A stretch of DNA of 64,000 nt from Muricea muricata (GCA_963855995.1 OY979717.1:22233906-22297905); one strand, 5' to 3'. Shown: positions 21,906 through 35,329, counted from the first letter of the stretch. The notes: generated by a model not told the origin, from the letters alone. Numbers and translations are program-made.

Positions 21906-24577
21906 GATCAATTTAGACATTAGGTTTAATAAAGTATAAGATTCTGCACATTTTTTGTACTCTACGACATTTACAACTTACAATGCACAGAAAAGTTCAT
22001 TTATTTTAGGATGCAGTAAAATTTTTCCAGTAAGCAAGTTCGTTTACTTTTTGCTCACTCTGCACAATAGTGCCCTCGTGGCGCAATGGATCAGCGCGTT
22101 GGACTTCTAATTCAAAGGTTTTGGGTTCGAGTCCCATCGAGGGTGGTATAATCTTTAAATTTTTACATCGGGAAAAATTTAGACATTAGGTTTAATAAAG
22201 TATCAGATTCTGCACATTTTTTGCATTCTACGACATTTACGGCTTACAATGCACTAAAAGTTTAAATTATTTTATGATGCAGTAAAATTTTTCCAGTAAG
22301 CAAGTTCGTTTACTACTTCCTCACTCTGTACGCTAGTACCCTCGTGGCGCAATGGATCAGCGCGTTGGACTTCTAATTTAAAGGTTGTGGGTTCGAGTCC
22401 CATCAAGGGTGCTAGCTTCTTTAATATTTAATTTTTTCATCAATTTAGACATTAGGTTTAATAAAATAAGCGATTCTGCACATTTTTTGCACTGTACGAC
22501 ATTTACAACTTACAATGCACAGAAAAGTTCATTTATTTTAGGATGCAGTAAAATTTTTCCTATAAAAAAGTTCGTTTGCTACTGAATCATTCGCCTTTGG
22601 GAGTACCCTATTGGCGCAATGGATCAGCGCGTTGGACTTCTAATTCAAAGGTTGTGGATTCGAGTCCGATCGAGGGTGCTATAATCTTTAAATTTTTACA
22701 TCAGGATCAATTTAGACATTAGGTTTAATAAAGTATCAGATTCTGGACATTTTTTGCACTCTACGACATTTACGACTTACAATGCAGAAAAAATTTAAAT
22801 CATTGTAGGATGCAGTAAAGTTTTTCCACTAGGCAAGCTCGTTCAATACTGAAGAATTCAGCACGGCAGTACCCTCGTGGCGCAATGGATCAGCGTGTTG
22901 GACTTCTAATTCAAAGGTTGTGGGTTCGAGTCCCATCGAGGGTGGTATAGTCTTTAAATTTTTACATCAGGAAAAATTTAGACATTAGGCTTAATAAAGT
23001 ATCAGATTCTGCACATTTTTTGCACTCTACGACATTTACGACTTACAATGCACAAAAAATTTAAATCATTGTAGGATGCAGTAAAGTTTTTCCACTAGGC
23101 AAGTTCGTTCAATACTGAAACATTCAGCACGGCAGTACCCTCGTGGCGCAATGGATCAGCGCGTTAGACTTCTAATTCAAAGGTTGTGGGTTCGAGTCCC
23201 ATCGAGGGTTGTAGATTCTTTAATCTTTAAATTTTTGCATCAATTTATACAATAGGTTTAATAAATATCAGATTCTAAACATTTTTGCACTCTACGACAT
23301 TTACGACTTACAATGCACAAAAAATTTAAATAATTTTATGATGCAGTAAGATTTTTCCAATAAGCAAATTGGTTTACTACTGAATCACTCTGCAGAAGAG
23401 TACCATCGTGGCGCAATGGATCAGCGCGTTGGACGCCTAATTCACAGGTTGTGGGTTCGAGTCCTATCGGGGGAGGTGTATTCTTTATTTTTTAATTTTT
23501 TACATCAGGATAAATTTAGACAATAGGTTTAATAAAATATGAGATTCTGCCCATTTTCTTCATTTTACGACATTTACGGCTTAGAATGCACTAAAAGTTT
23601 AAATTATTTTATGATGCAGTAAAATTTTTCCAGTAAGCAAGTTCGTTTACTACTTCCTCACTCTGCACAATAGTACCCTCGTGACGCAATGGATCAGCGC
23701 GTTGGACTTCTAATTCAAAGGTTGTGGGTTCGAGTCCCATTGAGGGTGCTAGCTTCTTTAATGTTTAATTTTTTCATCAATTTAGACATTAGGTTTGATA
23801 AAATAAGCGATTTAGCACATTTTTTGCACTGTACGACATTTACAACTTACAATGCACAGAAAAGTTCATTTATTTTAGGATGCCGTAAAATTTTTCCTAC
23901 AAAAAAGTTTGTTTGCTACTGAATCATTCGCCTGGGGAGTACCCTCGTGGCGCAATGGATCAGCGCGTTGCACTTTTAACTCAAAGGTTGTGGGTTCGAG
24001 TCCCATCGAAGGTGGTAGATTCTTTAATCTTTAAATTTTTAAATCAATTTATACAATAGGTTTAATAAAATATCAGATTCTAAACATTTTTGCACTCTAC
24101 GACATTTACGACTTACATTGCACAAAAAATTTAAATCATAGTAGGATGCAGTAAAGTTTTTCCACTAGGAAGGTTCGTTAATACTGAAGCATTCAGCACG
24201 GCAGTACCCTCGTGGCGAAATGGATCAGCGCGTTGGACTTCTAATTCTAAGGCTGTGGGTTCGAGTTCCATCGAGAGAGGTAGATTCTTTAATCTTTAAT
24301 TTTTTACATCAATTTATCCAATAGGTTTAATAAAATATCAGATTCTAAACATTTTTGCACTCTACGACATTTACGACTAACAATGCACAAAAAATTTAAG
24401 TTATTTTATGATGCAGTAAGATTTTTCCAGTAAGCAAGTTCGTTTACTACTGAATCACTCGCCACAATAGTACCCTCGTGGCGCAATGGATCAGCGCGTT
24501 GGACTTCTAATTAAAGGTTGTGGGTTCGAGTCCCATCGAGGGTGGTAGATTCTTTAATCTTTAAATTTTTACATCGG
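21906..24577 (+). repeat. 2,672-bp ten-monomer repeat, copy 1
   Basis: tRNA-like units start at 22072, 22338, 22605, 22871, 23137, 23402 (CCT type), 23675, 23941 (TTT), 24206 and 24472 (73 bp, one base lost in the anticodon stem). The whole block recurs immediately downstream. Reading the two copies side by side I found only about four substitutions, for example at 22,664, 23,594 and 23,813 and their partners. The duplication is recent. Confidence 0.9.
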
Positions 24578-27249
24578 GATCAATTTAGACATTAGGTTTA
24601 ATAAAGTATAAGATTCTGCACATTTTTTGTACTCTACGACATTTACAACTTACAATGCACAGAAAAGTTCATTTATTTTAGGATGCAGTAAAATTTTTCC
24701 AGTAAGCAAGTTCGTTTACTTTTTGCTCACTCTGCACAATAGTGCCCTCGTGGCGCAATGGATCAGCGCGTTGGACTTCTAATTCAAAGGTTTTGGGTTC
24801 GAGTCCCATCGAGGGTGGTATAATCTTTAAATTTTTACATCGGGAAAAATTTAGACATTAGGTTTAATAAAGTATCAGATTCTGCACATTTTTTGCATTC
24901 TACGACATTTACGGCTTACAATGCACTAAAAGTTTAAATTATTTTATGATGCAGTAAAATTTTTCCAGTAAGCAAGTTCGTTTACTACTTCCTCACTCTG
25001 TACGCTAGTACCCTCGTGGCGCAATGGATCAGCGCGTTGGACTTCTAATTTAAAGGTTGTGGGTTCGAGTCCCAACAAGGGTGCTAGCTTCTTTAATATT
25101 TAATTTTTTCATCAATTTAGACATTAGGTTTAATAAAATAAGCGATTCTGCACATTTTTTGCACTGTACGACATTTACAACTTACAATGCACAGAAAAGT
25201 TCATTTATTTTAGGATGCAGTAAAATTTTTCCTATAAAAAAGTTCGTTTGCTACTGAATCATTCGCCTTTGGGAGTACCCTATTGGCGCAATGGATCAGC
25301 GCGTTGGACTTCTAATTCAAAGGTTGTGGATTCGAGTCCCATCGAGGGTGCTATAATCTTTAAATTTTTACATCAGGATCAATTTAGACATTAGGTTTAA
25401 TAAAGTATCAGATTCTGGACATTTTTTGCACTCTACGACATTTACGACTTACAATGCAGAAAAAATTTAAATCATTGTAGGATGCAGTAAAGTTTTTCCA
25501 CTAGGCAAGCTCGTTCAATACTGAAGAATTCAGCACGGCAGTACCCTCGTGGCGCAATGGATCAGCGTGTTGGACTTCTAATTCAAAGGTTGTGGGTTCG
25601 AGTCCCATCGAGGGTGGTATAGTCTTTAAATTTTTACATCAGGAAAAATTTAGACATTAGGCTTAATAAAGTATCAGATTCTGCACATTTTTTGCACTCT
25701 ACGACATTTACGACTTACAATGCACAAAAAATTTAAATCATTGTAGGATGCAGTAAAGTTTTTCCACTAGGCAAGTTCGTTCAATACTGAAACATTCAGC
25801 ACGGCAGTACCCTCGTGGCGCAATGGATCAGCGCGTTAGACTTCTAATTCAAAGGTTGTGGGTTCGAGTCCCATCGAGGGTTGTAGATTCTTTAATCTTT
25901 AAATTTTTGCATCAATTTATACAATAGGTTTAATAAATATCAGATTCTAAACATTTTTGCACTCTACGACATTTACGACTTACAATGCACAAAAAATTTA
26001 AATAATTTTATGATGCAGTAAGATTTTTCCAATAAGCAAATTGGTTTACTACTGAATCACTCTGCAGAAGAGTACCATCGTGGCGCAATGGATCAGCGCG
26101 TTGGACGCCTAATTCACAGGTTGTGGGTTCGAGTCCTATCGGGGGAGGTGTATTCTTTATTTTTTAATTTTTTACATCAGGATAAATTTAGACAATAGGT
26201 TTAATAAAATATGAGATTCTGCCCATTTTCTTCATTTTACGACATTTACGGCTTAGAATGCACTAAAAATTTAAATTATTTTATGATGCAGTAAAATTTT
26301 TCCAGTAAGCAAGTTCGTTTACTACTTCCTCACTCTGCACAATAGTACCCTCGTGACGCAATGGATCAGCGCGTTGGACTTCTAATTCAAAGGTTGTGGG
26401 TTCGAGTCCCATTGAGGGTGCTAGCTTCTTTAATGTTTAATTTTTTCATCAATTTAGACATTAGGTTTGATAAAATAAGCGATTCAGCACATTTTTTGCA
26501 CTGTACGACATTTACAACTTACAATGCACAGAAAAGTTCATTTATTTTAGGATGCCGTAAAATTTTTCCTACAAAAAAGTTTGTTTGCTACTGAATCATT
26601 CGCCTGGGGAGTACCCTCGTGGCGCAATGGATCAGCGCGTTGCACTTTTAACTCAAAGGTTGTGGGTTCGAGTCCCATCGAAGGTGGTAGATTCTTTAAT
26701 CTTTAAATTTTTAAATCAATTTATACAATAGGTTTAATAAAATATCAGATTCTAAACATTTTTGCACTCTACGACATTTACGACTTACATTGCACAAAAA
26801 ATTTAAATCATAGTAGGATGCAGTAAAGTTTTTCCACTAGGAAGGTTCGTTAATACTGAAGCATTCAGCACGGCAGTACCCTCGTGGCGAAATGGATCAG
26901 CGCGTTGGACTTCTAATTCTAAGGCTGTGGGTTCGAGTTCCATCGAGAGAGGTAGATTCTTTAATCTTTAATTTTTTACATCAATTTATCCAATAGGTTT
27001 AATAAAATATCAGATTCTAAACATTTTTGCACTCTACGACATTTACGACTAACAATGCACAAAAAATTTAAGTTATTTTATGATGCAGTAAGATTTTTCC
27101 AGTAAGCAAGTTCGTTTACTACTGAATCACTCGCCACAATAGTACCCTCGTGGCGCAATGGATCAGCGCGTTGGACTTCTAATTAAAGGTTGTGGGTTCG
27201 AGTCCCATCGAGGGTGGTAGATTCTTTAATCTTTAAATTTTTACATCGG
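24578..27249 (+). repeat. 2,672-bp ten-monomer repeat, copy 2
   Basis: tRNA-like units start at 24744, 25010, 25277, 25543, 25809, 26074 (CCT type), 26347, 26613 (TTT), 26878 and 27144 (73 bp). Each lies exactly 2,672 bp after its partner. The left junction joins a spacer starting ACATCGGGATC to the body that in copy 1 follows ATATCAGGATC. This places the crossover within the conserved GGATCAATTTAGAC segment of the spacer. Confidence 0.9.
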
Positions 27250-30200
27250 GATCAATTTAGACATTAGGTTTAATAAAGTATCAGCTTCTGCACATTTTTT
27301 GCACTCTACGACATTTACGACTTACAGTGCACAGAAAAGTTCATTTATTTTAGGATGCAGTAAAATTTTTCTAATAAGCAAGTTCGTTTACTACTGAATC
27401 TTTCTGCAGAAGAAAACCATCGTGGTGCAATGGATCAACCCGTTGGACGCCTAATTAAATGGTTGTGGGTTCGAGTCCCATCGAAGGTGGTAGGTTCTTT
27501 AATATTTAATTTTTTACATCAATTTATACAATACGTTTAAAAATATATCAGATTCTAAACATTTTTGCACTCTACGACATTTACGACTTACAATGCACAA
27601 AAAATTTAAATTATTTTATGATGCAGTAAGATTTTTCCATTAAGCAAGTTCGTTTACTACTGAATCACTATCCACAATAGTACCCTCGTGGCGCAATGGA
27701 TCAGCGCGTTGGACTTTTAATTCAAAGGTTGTGGGTTCTAGTCCCATCGAAGGTGGTAGAATCTTTAATATTTAAATTTTTACATTAATTTATACAATAG
27801 GTTTAATAAAATAACAGATTCTAAACATTTTTGCACTCTACGACATTTACGTCTTACAATGCAAAAAAAATTTAAATTATTTTATGATGCAGTAAGATTT
27901 TTCCAATAAGCAAGTCCGTTTACTACTGAATCACTCTCCACAATAGTACCCTTGTGGCGCAAAAAATCAGCGCGTTGGACTTCTAATTCAAAGGTTGTGG
28001 GTTCGAGTCCCATCGAAGGTGGTATAATCTTTAAATTTTTACATAAGAATCAATTTAGACATTAGGTTTAATAAAGTATCAGATTCTGCTCATTTTTTGC
28101 ACTCTACGACATTTACGACTTACAATACACAGAAAAATTCATTTATTTTAGGATGCAGTAAAATTTTTCCAGTAAGCAAGTTCGTTTACTACTTCCTTAC
28201 TCTACACAATAGTATCCTCGTGGCGCAATGGATCAGCGCGTTGGACTTTTACTTCAAAGGTTGTGGGTTCGAGTCCCATCGAGGTGGTAGATTCTTTAAT
28301 CTTTAAATTTTTACATCAATTTATACAATAGGTTTAATAAAATATCAGATTCTAAACATTTTTGCACTCTACGACATTTACGACTTACAATGCACAAAAA
28401 ATTTAAAATATTTTATGATGCAGTAAGATTTTTGCAATAAGCAAGTCCTTTTACTACTGAATCACTCTCCACAATAGTACCCTCGTGGCGCAATGGATCA
28501 GCGCGTTGGACGCTTAATTCACAGGTTGTGGGTTCGAGTCCCATCGGGGGAGGTAGATTCTTTATTTTTTAATTTTTACATCAGGATAAATTTAGACAAT
28601 ATGTTTAATAAAGTATCAGATTCTGCACATTTTCTTCATTCTACGACATTTACGGCTTACAATGCACTAAAAATTTAAATCATTTTATGATTAAGTAAAA
28701 TTTTTCCAGTAAGCAAGTTCGTTTACTACTTCCTCACTCTGCACAATAGTACCCTCGTGGCGCAATGGATCAGCGCGTTGGACTTCTAATTCAAAGGTTG
28801 TGGGTTCGAGTCCCATCGAGGGTGATAGCTTCTTTAATCTTTAATTTTTTCATCAATTTAGACATTAGGTTTGATATAATAAGCGATTCTGCACATTTTT
28901 TGCACTGTACGACATTTACAACTTACAATGCACAGAAAAGTTCATCTATTTTAGGATGCAGTAAAATTTCTCGTATAAAAACGTTCGTTTGCTACTGAAT
29001 CATTCGCCTGGCCAGTACCCTCGTGGCGCAATGGATCAGCGCGTTGGACTTCTAATTCAAAGGTTGTTTGTTCGAGTCCCATCGAGGGTGGTATAATCTT
29101 TAAATTTTTACATCAGGATCAATTTAGACATTAGGTTTAATAAAGTATCAGATTCTGAATATTTTTCACTCTACGACATTTACAAATTTCAATGCACAGA
29201 AAAGTTCGTTTATTTTAGGATGCAGTAAAATATTTCCAATAAAAAAGTTCGTTTGCTACTGAATCACTCACCTGGGCAGTACCCTCGTGGCGCAATGAAT
29301 CAGCGCGTTGGACTTTTAATTCAAAGGTTGTGGGTTCGAGTCCCATCGAAGGTGGTAGATTCTTTAATCTTTAAATTTTTATATCAATTTATACCATAGG
29401 TTTAATAAAATATCAGATTCTAAACATTTTTGCACTCTACGACATTTACGACTTACAATGAACAAAAAATTTAAATTATTTTATGATGCAGTAAGATTTG
29501 TCCAATAAGCAAGTCCGTTTACTACTGAATCACTCTGCAGAACAGTACCATCGTGGCGCAATGGATCAGCGCGTTGGACGCCTAATTCACAGGTTGTGGG
29601 TTCGAATCCTATCGGGGGAGGTAGATTCTTTAATCTTTAAATTTTTACATCAATTTATACAATAGGTTTAATAAAATATCAGATTCTAAACATTTTTGCA
29701 CTCTACGACATTTACGACTTACAATGAACAAAAAATTTAAATTATTTTATGATGCAGTAAGATTTTTCCAATAAGAGAGTCCGTTTACTACTGAATCACT
29801 CTGCAGAATAGTACCATCGTGGCGCAATGGATCAGCGCGTTGGACGCCTAATTCACAGGTTGTGGGTTCGAGTCCCATCGAGGGGGTATAATCTTTAAAA
29901 TTTTACATCCGGATCAATTTAGACATTAGGTTTAATAAAGTATCAGATTCTGCACATTTTTTGCACTCTACGACATTTACAACTTACAATGCACAGAAAA
30001 GTTCATTTATTTTTGGATGCAGTAAAATTTTTCCAATAAAAAAGTTCGTTTGCTACTGAATCACTCACCTGGGCAGTACCCTCGTGGCGCAATGGATCAG
30101 CGCGTTGGACTTTTAATTCAAAGTTTGTGGGTTCGAGTCCCATCGAAGGTGGTAGATTCTTTAATATTTAAATTTTACATCAATTTATGCAATAGGTTTA

Positions 30201-30743
30201 ATAAAATATCAGATTCTAAACATTTTAGCACTCTACGACATTTACGACTTACAATGCACAAAAAATTTAAATTATTTCATGATGCAGTAAGGTTTTTCCA
30301 ATAAGAAATTCCGTTTACTACTGAATCATTCTGCAGAATAGTACATTCGTGGCGCAATGGATCAGCGCGTTGGACGCCTAATTCACAGGTTGTGGGTCGA
30401 GTCCCATCGGGGGAGGTAGAATCTTTATTTTTTAATTTTTTACATCAGGATAAATTTAGACAATAGGTTTAATAAAGTATCAGATTCTGCACATTTTCTT
30501 CATCCTACGACATTTATGGCTTACAATGCACTAAAAATTTAAATTATTTTATGATGCAGTAAGATTTTTCCAGTAAGCAAGTTCGTTTACTACTTCCTCA
30601 CTCTGCACAATAGTACCCTCGTGGCACAATGGATCAGCGAGTTGGACTTCTCATGCATAGGTTGTGGGTTCGAGTCCCATCGAGGGTGGTAGATTCTTTA
30701 ATCTTTAAATTTTTACATTAGGATCAATTTAGACATTAGGTTT
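27250..30743 (+). repeat. Array block 10: 13 divergent monomers, many anticodon variants
   Basis: tRNA-like units start at 27416 (CCT type), 27682 (TTT), 27948, 28214 (TTT, one acceptor base lost), 28479 (CTT), 28751, 29017, 29281 (TTT), 29547 (CCT type), 29813 (CCT type), 30078 (TTT), 30343 (CCT type, one T-loop base lost) and 30615. Only a minority are clean TCT copies. Unit 27948 has GCAAAAAATCAGC in place of the normal D loop, so it lacks the GG needed for the D-T loop contact. This is the least homogenised interior stretch of the array. Confidence 0.85.
28479..28552 (+). tRNA. tRNA-like with loop CGCTTAA (reads CTT, G33)
   Basis: This is a one-base variant of the CCT-type loop, giving CTT by position but with G at 33. 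It begins ACCCTCG and ends CATCGGGGGAGG, so the acceptor is mispaired. The same loop occurs at 39582 and its duplicate 46343, there with anticodon stem TTTGA. A working lysine tRNA is unlikely because of G33 and the acceptor. Confidence 0.55.
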
Positions 30744-30761
30744 TCATAACTGATTGGGGAT

Positions 30762-32281
30762 ATGTCGAACCAAGAATTTGCAAACGCAATTAATTCTGCT
30801 CTAATGGAACCACTTCAAGTTTTCGACACATTTGACCAGTCAACTATGGAACTAGACGTCGAGGATGACGGCGAAGTCTTAGAGGTTTGTGTGGTTCGTG
30901 TATGTCACTTATTACGGCACCTCAATAAGTATAAGTCTCCTGGCCCGGACAATATTCCAAACTGGCTTTTGAAAGAATATGCTGAATTACTAGCAGACCC
31001 CATTACAGATATTCTTAATACCTCTTTTAAAGAACAGAGAGTTCCAATTACCTGGAGGACTGCAAATATTACCCTAATTCCTAAAGTGAGGCTAGTTACT
31101 AATCTAAAAAATGAGCTTCGCCCAATTTCACTTACACCGTGTCTTTCCAAGATGGCTGAAGAATTAATTGTTAACGACTACATAAAACCAGCCGTCCTGA
31201 AAATAATTGATCCCCGCCAATTTGGAACAGTACCTGGCTCCTCTACAGTTACGGCCCTGATTAGTATGTTTCACAAGTGGCTGGGTGACACAGATGGAAC
31301 AGGATCCACTATTCGAGTATTATTATGCGACTACAGCAAAGCGTTCGATTTGATTGACCATCGCCTGCTCGTCAACAAGATAAAACAGCTTGATATTCCT
31401 AATAGTGTAATAAACTGGGTTATAAGCTTTTGACATGTAGACTTCAAAGGGTTAAACTGGGATATGATTGCTTCTCTGAATGGGGAGCAGTCCCCTCGGG
31501 TGTGCCTCAAAGAACTAAACTTGGCCCTTGGCTCTTCCTTTCGACTGTATCCGAAACTGTTATTAAGGGCAACCCAAGTGAAGTCCAATTGGCAGCCGAC
31601 CAAATTCATGACTGGTCAAAAGAGAATAAGTTCCAACTTAACTGTGACAAAACTAAAGAACTCTCTATTACTTTTACTCATTCGCATCAGGAAGCCAATC
31701 TACCATCCATACATGTTGAAGGCAACCCGATAAGAACAGTAACCAGTGCCAAGTTATTGGGTGTAACAATAAATTCCAAACTCTCGTGGAATGACCACAT
31801 TGCAAAACTAGTGGCAAAGGCATCTCGAAAACTATATTTTCTCGTACAATTAAAACGAGCCAAAGTGTCCACTGCGGATATGGTGGCATATTATTGTACA
31901 TGTATTAGATCCTCCTTAGACTATGCTTGCCAAGTGTTCCATCACGCGCTACCAAAATATTTGCGTGCAGACCTGGAACGCATCCAAAAGAGAGCAATGC
32001 GTTGTATTTTCCCGCACCTGCCATACTCTGCTGCTCTGGTCGAAGCAAATATCAATTCCGCCAATGAGCGACATTGTTACCTTACCGCGAAACTCTTCAA
32101 AGAAATTTTAGAGAACCATAATAATAAATTGAATCATCTTATCCCAAAAGTTAATGAAACTCCCAGACCCATTTTAAGGAAACAAAGACCACTGAATGTA
32201 CCACGAGCAAAAACTGATCGCTTCTTTAACTCCTTTATAGTATCTGGTTGTAGGGCATATAACAACAGTAACAATTTCTAA
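30762..32281 (+). pseudogene. Reverse transcriptase of CR1/L2-like element, broken by frameshift and deletion
   Basis: Two overlapping frames make up one damaged gene. Frame 1 (30,762-31,433, 223 residues) holds SPGPDNIP at residues 59-66, LRPISLTP at 119-126, QFGTVPGSST at 153-162, and motif A with the catalytic Asp in CDYSKAFDLIDH (189-200). It stops after NWVISF. The family sequence continues in another frame from 31,430 (283 residues), consistent with loss of one base near 31,430. That frame has motif B as GVPQRTKLGP at residues 24-33, with R where the family has G. It then jumps from WLFL to STVSE near residues 35-41, so the region with the catalytic YxDD box is missing in frame. Motifs downstream are present: NCDKTKEL at 71-78, LLGVTINSKLSW at 109-120, and a thumb-like IQKRAMRCIFP. 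The copy cannot encode an active enzyme. The protein starts in the linker before the RT domain and ends with a natural stop at 32,279-32,281. Confidence 0.88.
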
Positions 32282-32394
32282 ATAATTCTTAGAGAATTTT
32301 ATTGTATATATTCTACCTAACATTCTTACTAATGTATTATTTATTTTCATGTAAAGTTACGCAATTCAGCTTTTTGTGGCTGCAACGTATTTCT

Positions 32395-32424
32395 AATAAA
32401 ACGATCTATCTATCTATCTATCTA
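32395..32424 (+). repeat. Polyadenylation-like signal and (TCTA)n tail of the retrotransposon
   Basis: AATAAA at 32,395-32,400 is followed at once by CG and then about five TCTA/ATCT units, ending where the satellite spacer resumes. The microsatellite marks the element's 3' end and confirms plus-strand orientation. Confidence 0.85.
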
Positions 32425-35329
32425 AAGTATCAGATTCTACACATTTTTTGCACTCTACGACATTTACGACTAACAATGCACAAAAAATTTAAATTATTTT
32501 ATGATGCAGTAAGATTTTTCCAGTAAGCAAGTTCGTTTACTACTGAATCACTCGCCACAATAGTACCCTCGTGGCGCAATGGATCAGCGCGTTGGACTTC
32601 TAATTCAAAGGCTGTGGGTTCGAGTCCCAACGAGGGTGATAGCTTCTTTTATGTTTAATTTTTTCATCAATTTAGACATTAGGTTTAATAAAACAAGCGA
32701 TTCTGCACATTTTTTGCACTGTACGACATTTACAACTTACAATGCACCGAAAAGTTCATTTATTTTAGGATGCAGTAAAATTTTTCCTATAAAAAAGTTC
32801 GTTTGCTATTGAATCTTTCGCCTTGGCAGTACCCTGGTGGCGCAATGGATCAGGGCGTTGGACTTCTAATTCAAAGGTTGTGGGTTCGATTCCCATCGAG
32901 GGTGGTATCATCTTAAAATTTTTACATCAGGATCAATTTAGACATTAGGTTTAATAAAGTATCAGATTCTTCACATTTTTTGCACTCTACGAGATTTACA
33001 ACTTACAATGCACAGAAAAGTTCATTTATTTTAGGATGCAGTAAAATTTTTCCAATAAAAAAGTTCGTTTGCTACTGAATCACTCACCTGGGCAGTACCC
33101 TCGTGGCGCAATGGAACAGCGCGTTGGACTTCTAAATCAAAGGTTGTATGTTCGACTCTTATCGAAGGTGGTAGATTCTTTATTCTTTAAATTTTTACAT
33201 CCGGATCAATTTAGACATTGGGTGTAATAAAGTATCAGAATCTGCACATTTTTTACACTCTACGACATTTACGACTTACAATGCACAAAAAATTTAAATC
33301 ATTGTAGGATGCAGTAAAGTTTTTCCACTAGGCATGTTCATTCAATACTGAAGCATTCAGCACGGCAGTACCCTCGTGGCGCAATCGGTCAGCGCGTTGG
33401 ACTTCTAATTCAAAGGTTGTAGGTTCGAGTTCCATCGAGGGTGGTATAATCTTTAGACATTAGGTTTAATAAAGTATCAGATTCTGCACATTTTTTTCAC
33501 TCTACGACATTTACGACTTACAATGCACAAAAAATTTAAATCATTGTAGGATGCAGTAAAGTTTTTCCACTAGGTAATTTCGTTCAATACTGAAACATTC
33601 AGCACGGAAGTACCCTCGTGGCGAAATGGATCAGCGCGTTGGACTTCTAATTCAAAGGTTGTGGGTTCGAGTCCCATCGAGGGTGGTAGATTCTTTAATC
33701 TTTTGTTTTTTACATCAATTTATACAATAGGTTTAATAAAATAAGCGATTCTGCACATTTTTTGCACTGTACGACATTTACAATTTACAATGCACAGAAT
33801 AGTTCAGTTATTTTAGCATGCAGTAAAATTTTTCCAATAAAAAAGTTCGTTTGCTACTGAATCACTCACCTGGGAGGAACCCTCGCGGCGCAATGGATCA
33901 GTGCGTTGGACTTCTAATTCAAAGGTTGTGGATTCGAGTTTCATCCACGGTGGTATAATCTTTAAATTTTTACATCAGGATCAATTTAGACATTAGGTTT
34001 AATAGAGCATCAGATTCTGCACATTTTTTGCACTCTACCACATTTACGACTTTCAATGCACAAAAAATTTAAATCATTGTAGGATGCAGTAAAGTTTTTC
34101 CACTAGGTAATTTCGTTCAATACTGAAGCATTCAGCACGGCAGTACCCTCGTGGCGCAATGGAACAGCGCGTTGGACTTCTAATTCAAAGAATGTGGCTT
34201 CGAGTCCCATCGAGGGTGGTAGATTCTTTAATGTTTAAATTTTTACATCAATTTATACAATAGGTTTAATGAAATATCAAATTCTAAACATTTTTTCACT
34301 CTACTACATTTACGACTTACAATGCACAAAAAATTTAAATTATTTTATGATGCAGTAATATTTTTCCAATAAGCAAGTCCGTTTACTCCTGAATCACTCG
34401 GCAGAATAGTGCAATCGTGGCGCAATGGGTCAGCGCGTTGGACGCCTAATTCACAGGTTGTGGGTTCGAGTCCTATCGGGGAGGTATATTCTTTATTTTT
34501 TAACTTTTTACATCAGGATAAATTTAGACAATAGGTTTAATAAAGTATCAGATTATGCACATTTTCTTCATTCTACGACATTTACGGCTTACAATGCACT
34601 AAAAATTTAAATTATTTTAAGATGCAGTAATATTTTTCCAATTAGCAAGTCCGTTTACTACTGAATCACTCTGCAGAATAGTGCTACGTGGCGCAATGGG
34701 TCAGCGCGTTGGACGCCTAATTCACAGGTTGTGGGTTCGAGTCCTATCGGGGGAGGTATATTCTTTATTTTTTAATTTTTTACATCCGGATAAATTTAGA
34801 CAATAGGTTTAATAAAGTATCAGATTATGCACATGTTCTTCATTCTACGACCATTACGGCTTACAATGCACTAAAAATTTAAATTATTTTATGATGCAGT
34901 AAAATCTTTCCAGTAAGCAAGTTCGTTTACTACTTCCTCACTCTGCACAATCGTACCCTTGTGACGCAATGGATCAGCGCGTTGGACTTCTAATTAAAAG
35001 GTTGTGGGTTCGAGTCCCATTGAGGGTGCTAGCTTCTTCAATGTTTAATTTTTTCATCAATTTAGACATTAGGTTTAATAAAATAAACGATTCTGCGCAT
35101 TTTTTGCACTGTACGACATTTACAACTTACAATGCCCAGAAAAGTTCATTTATTTTAGGATGCAGTAAAATTTTTCCTATAAAAAAGTTCGTGTGCTACT
35201 GAATCTTTCACCTGGGCAGTACCCTAGTGGCGCAATGGATCAGCGCGTTGGACTTCTAATTCAAAGGTTGTGGGTTCGAGTCCCATCGAGGGTGGTAAAG
35301 TATTTAAATTTTTACATCAGGATCAATTT
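32425..35329 (+). repeat. Array block 11: 11 monomers after the retrotransposon
   Basis: tRNA-like units start at 32565, 32831, 33097, 33370, 33612, 33879 (degenerate), 34145, 34411 (CCT type), 34683 (CCT type), 34955 and 35221. The spacing between 33370 and 33612 is 242 bp because the spacer jumps from TATAATC to TTTAGACATTAGG. Unit 34683 begins GCTACGTGGCG, one base short in the acceptor. Units 34411, 34683 and 15416 share the CCT loop with a TTTATTTTTTAA-type T-run after the tRNA. Confidence 0.85.

Larger units (their letters stand above)
30744..32424 (+). mobile_element. 5'-truncated CR1/L2-like non-LTR retrotransposon
   Basis: About 1.68 kb of unrelated sequence interrupts a monomer spacer. 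The left flank ends at GACATTAGGTTT and the right flank resumes at AAGTATCAGATTC. In intact monomers these are separated only by about AATA, so the insertion cost a few target bases and left no visible target duplication. It contains broken reverse transcriptase coding sequence, a short 3' UTR with AATAAA at 32,395-32,400, and a 3' tail of TCTA repeats instead of poly-A. Short microsatellite tails are typical of CR1/L2-type elements. The endonuclease part is absent, consistent with 5' truncation on insertion. The exact clade is uncertain. Confidence 0.85.

Noticed and set aside
30905-31901. Minus-strand and alternative-frame open frames over the retrotransposon
   Set aside because: They overlap the recognisable reverse transcriptase motifs on the plus strand and show no domain of their own.
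30744-32424. LTR retrotransposon or DNA transposon
   Set aside because: No terminal repeats were seen, the reverse transcriptase motifs are of the non-LTR type, and the 3' end is a microsatellite tail.
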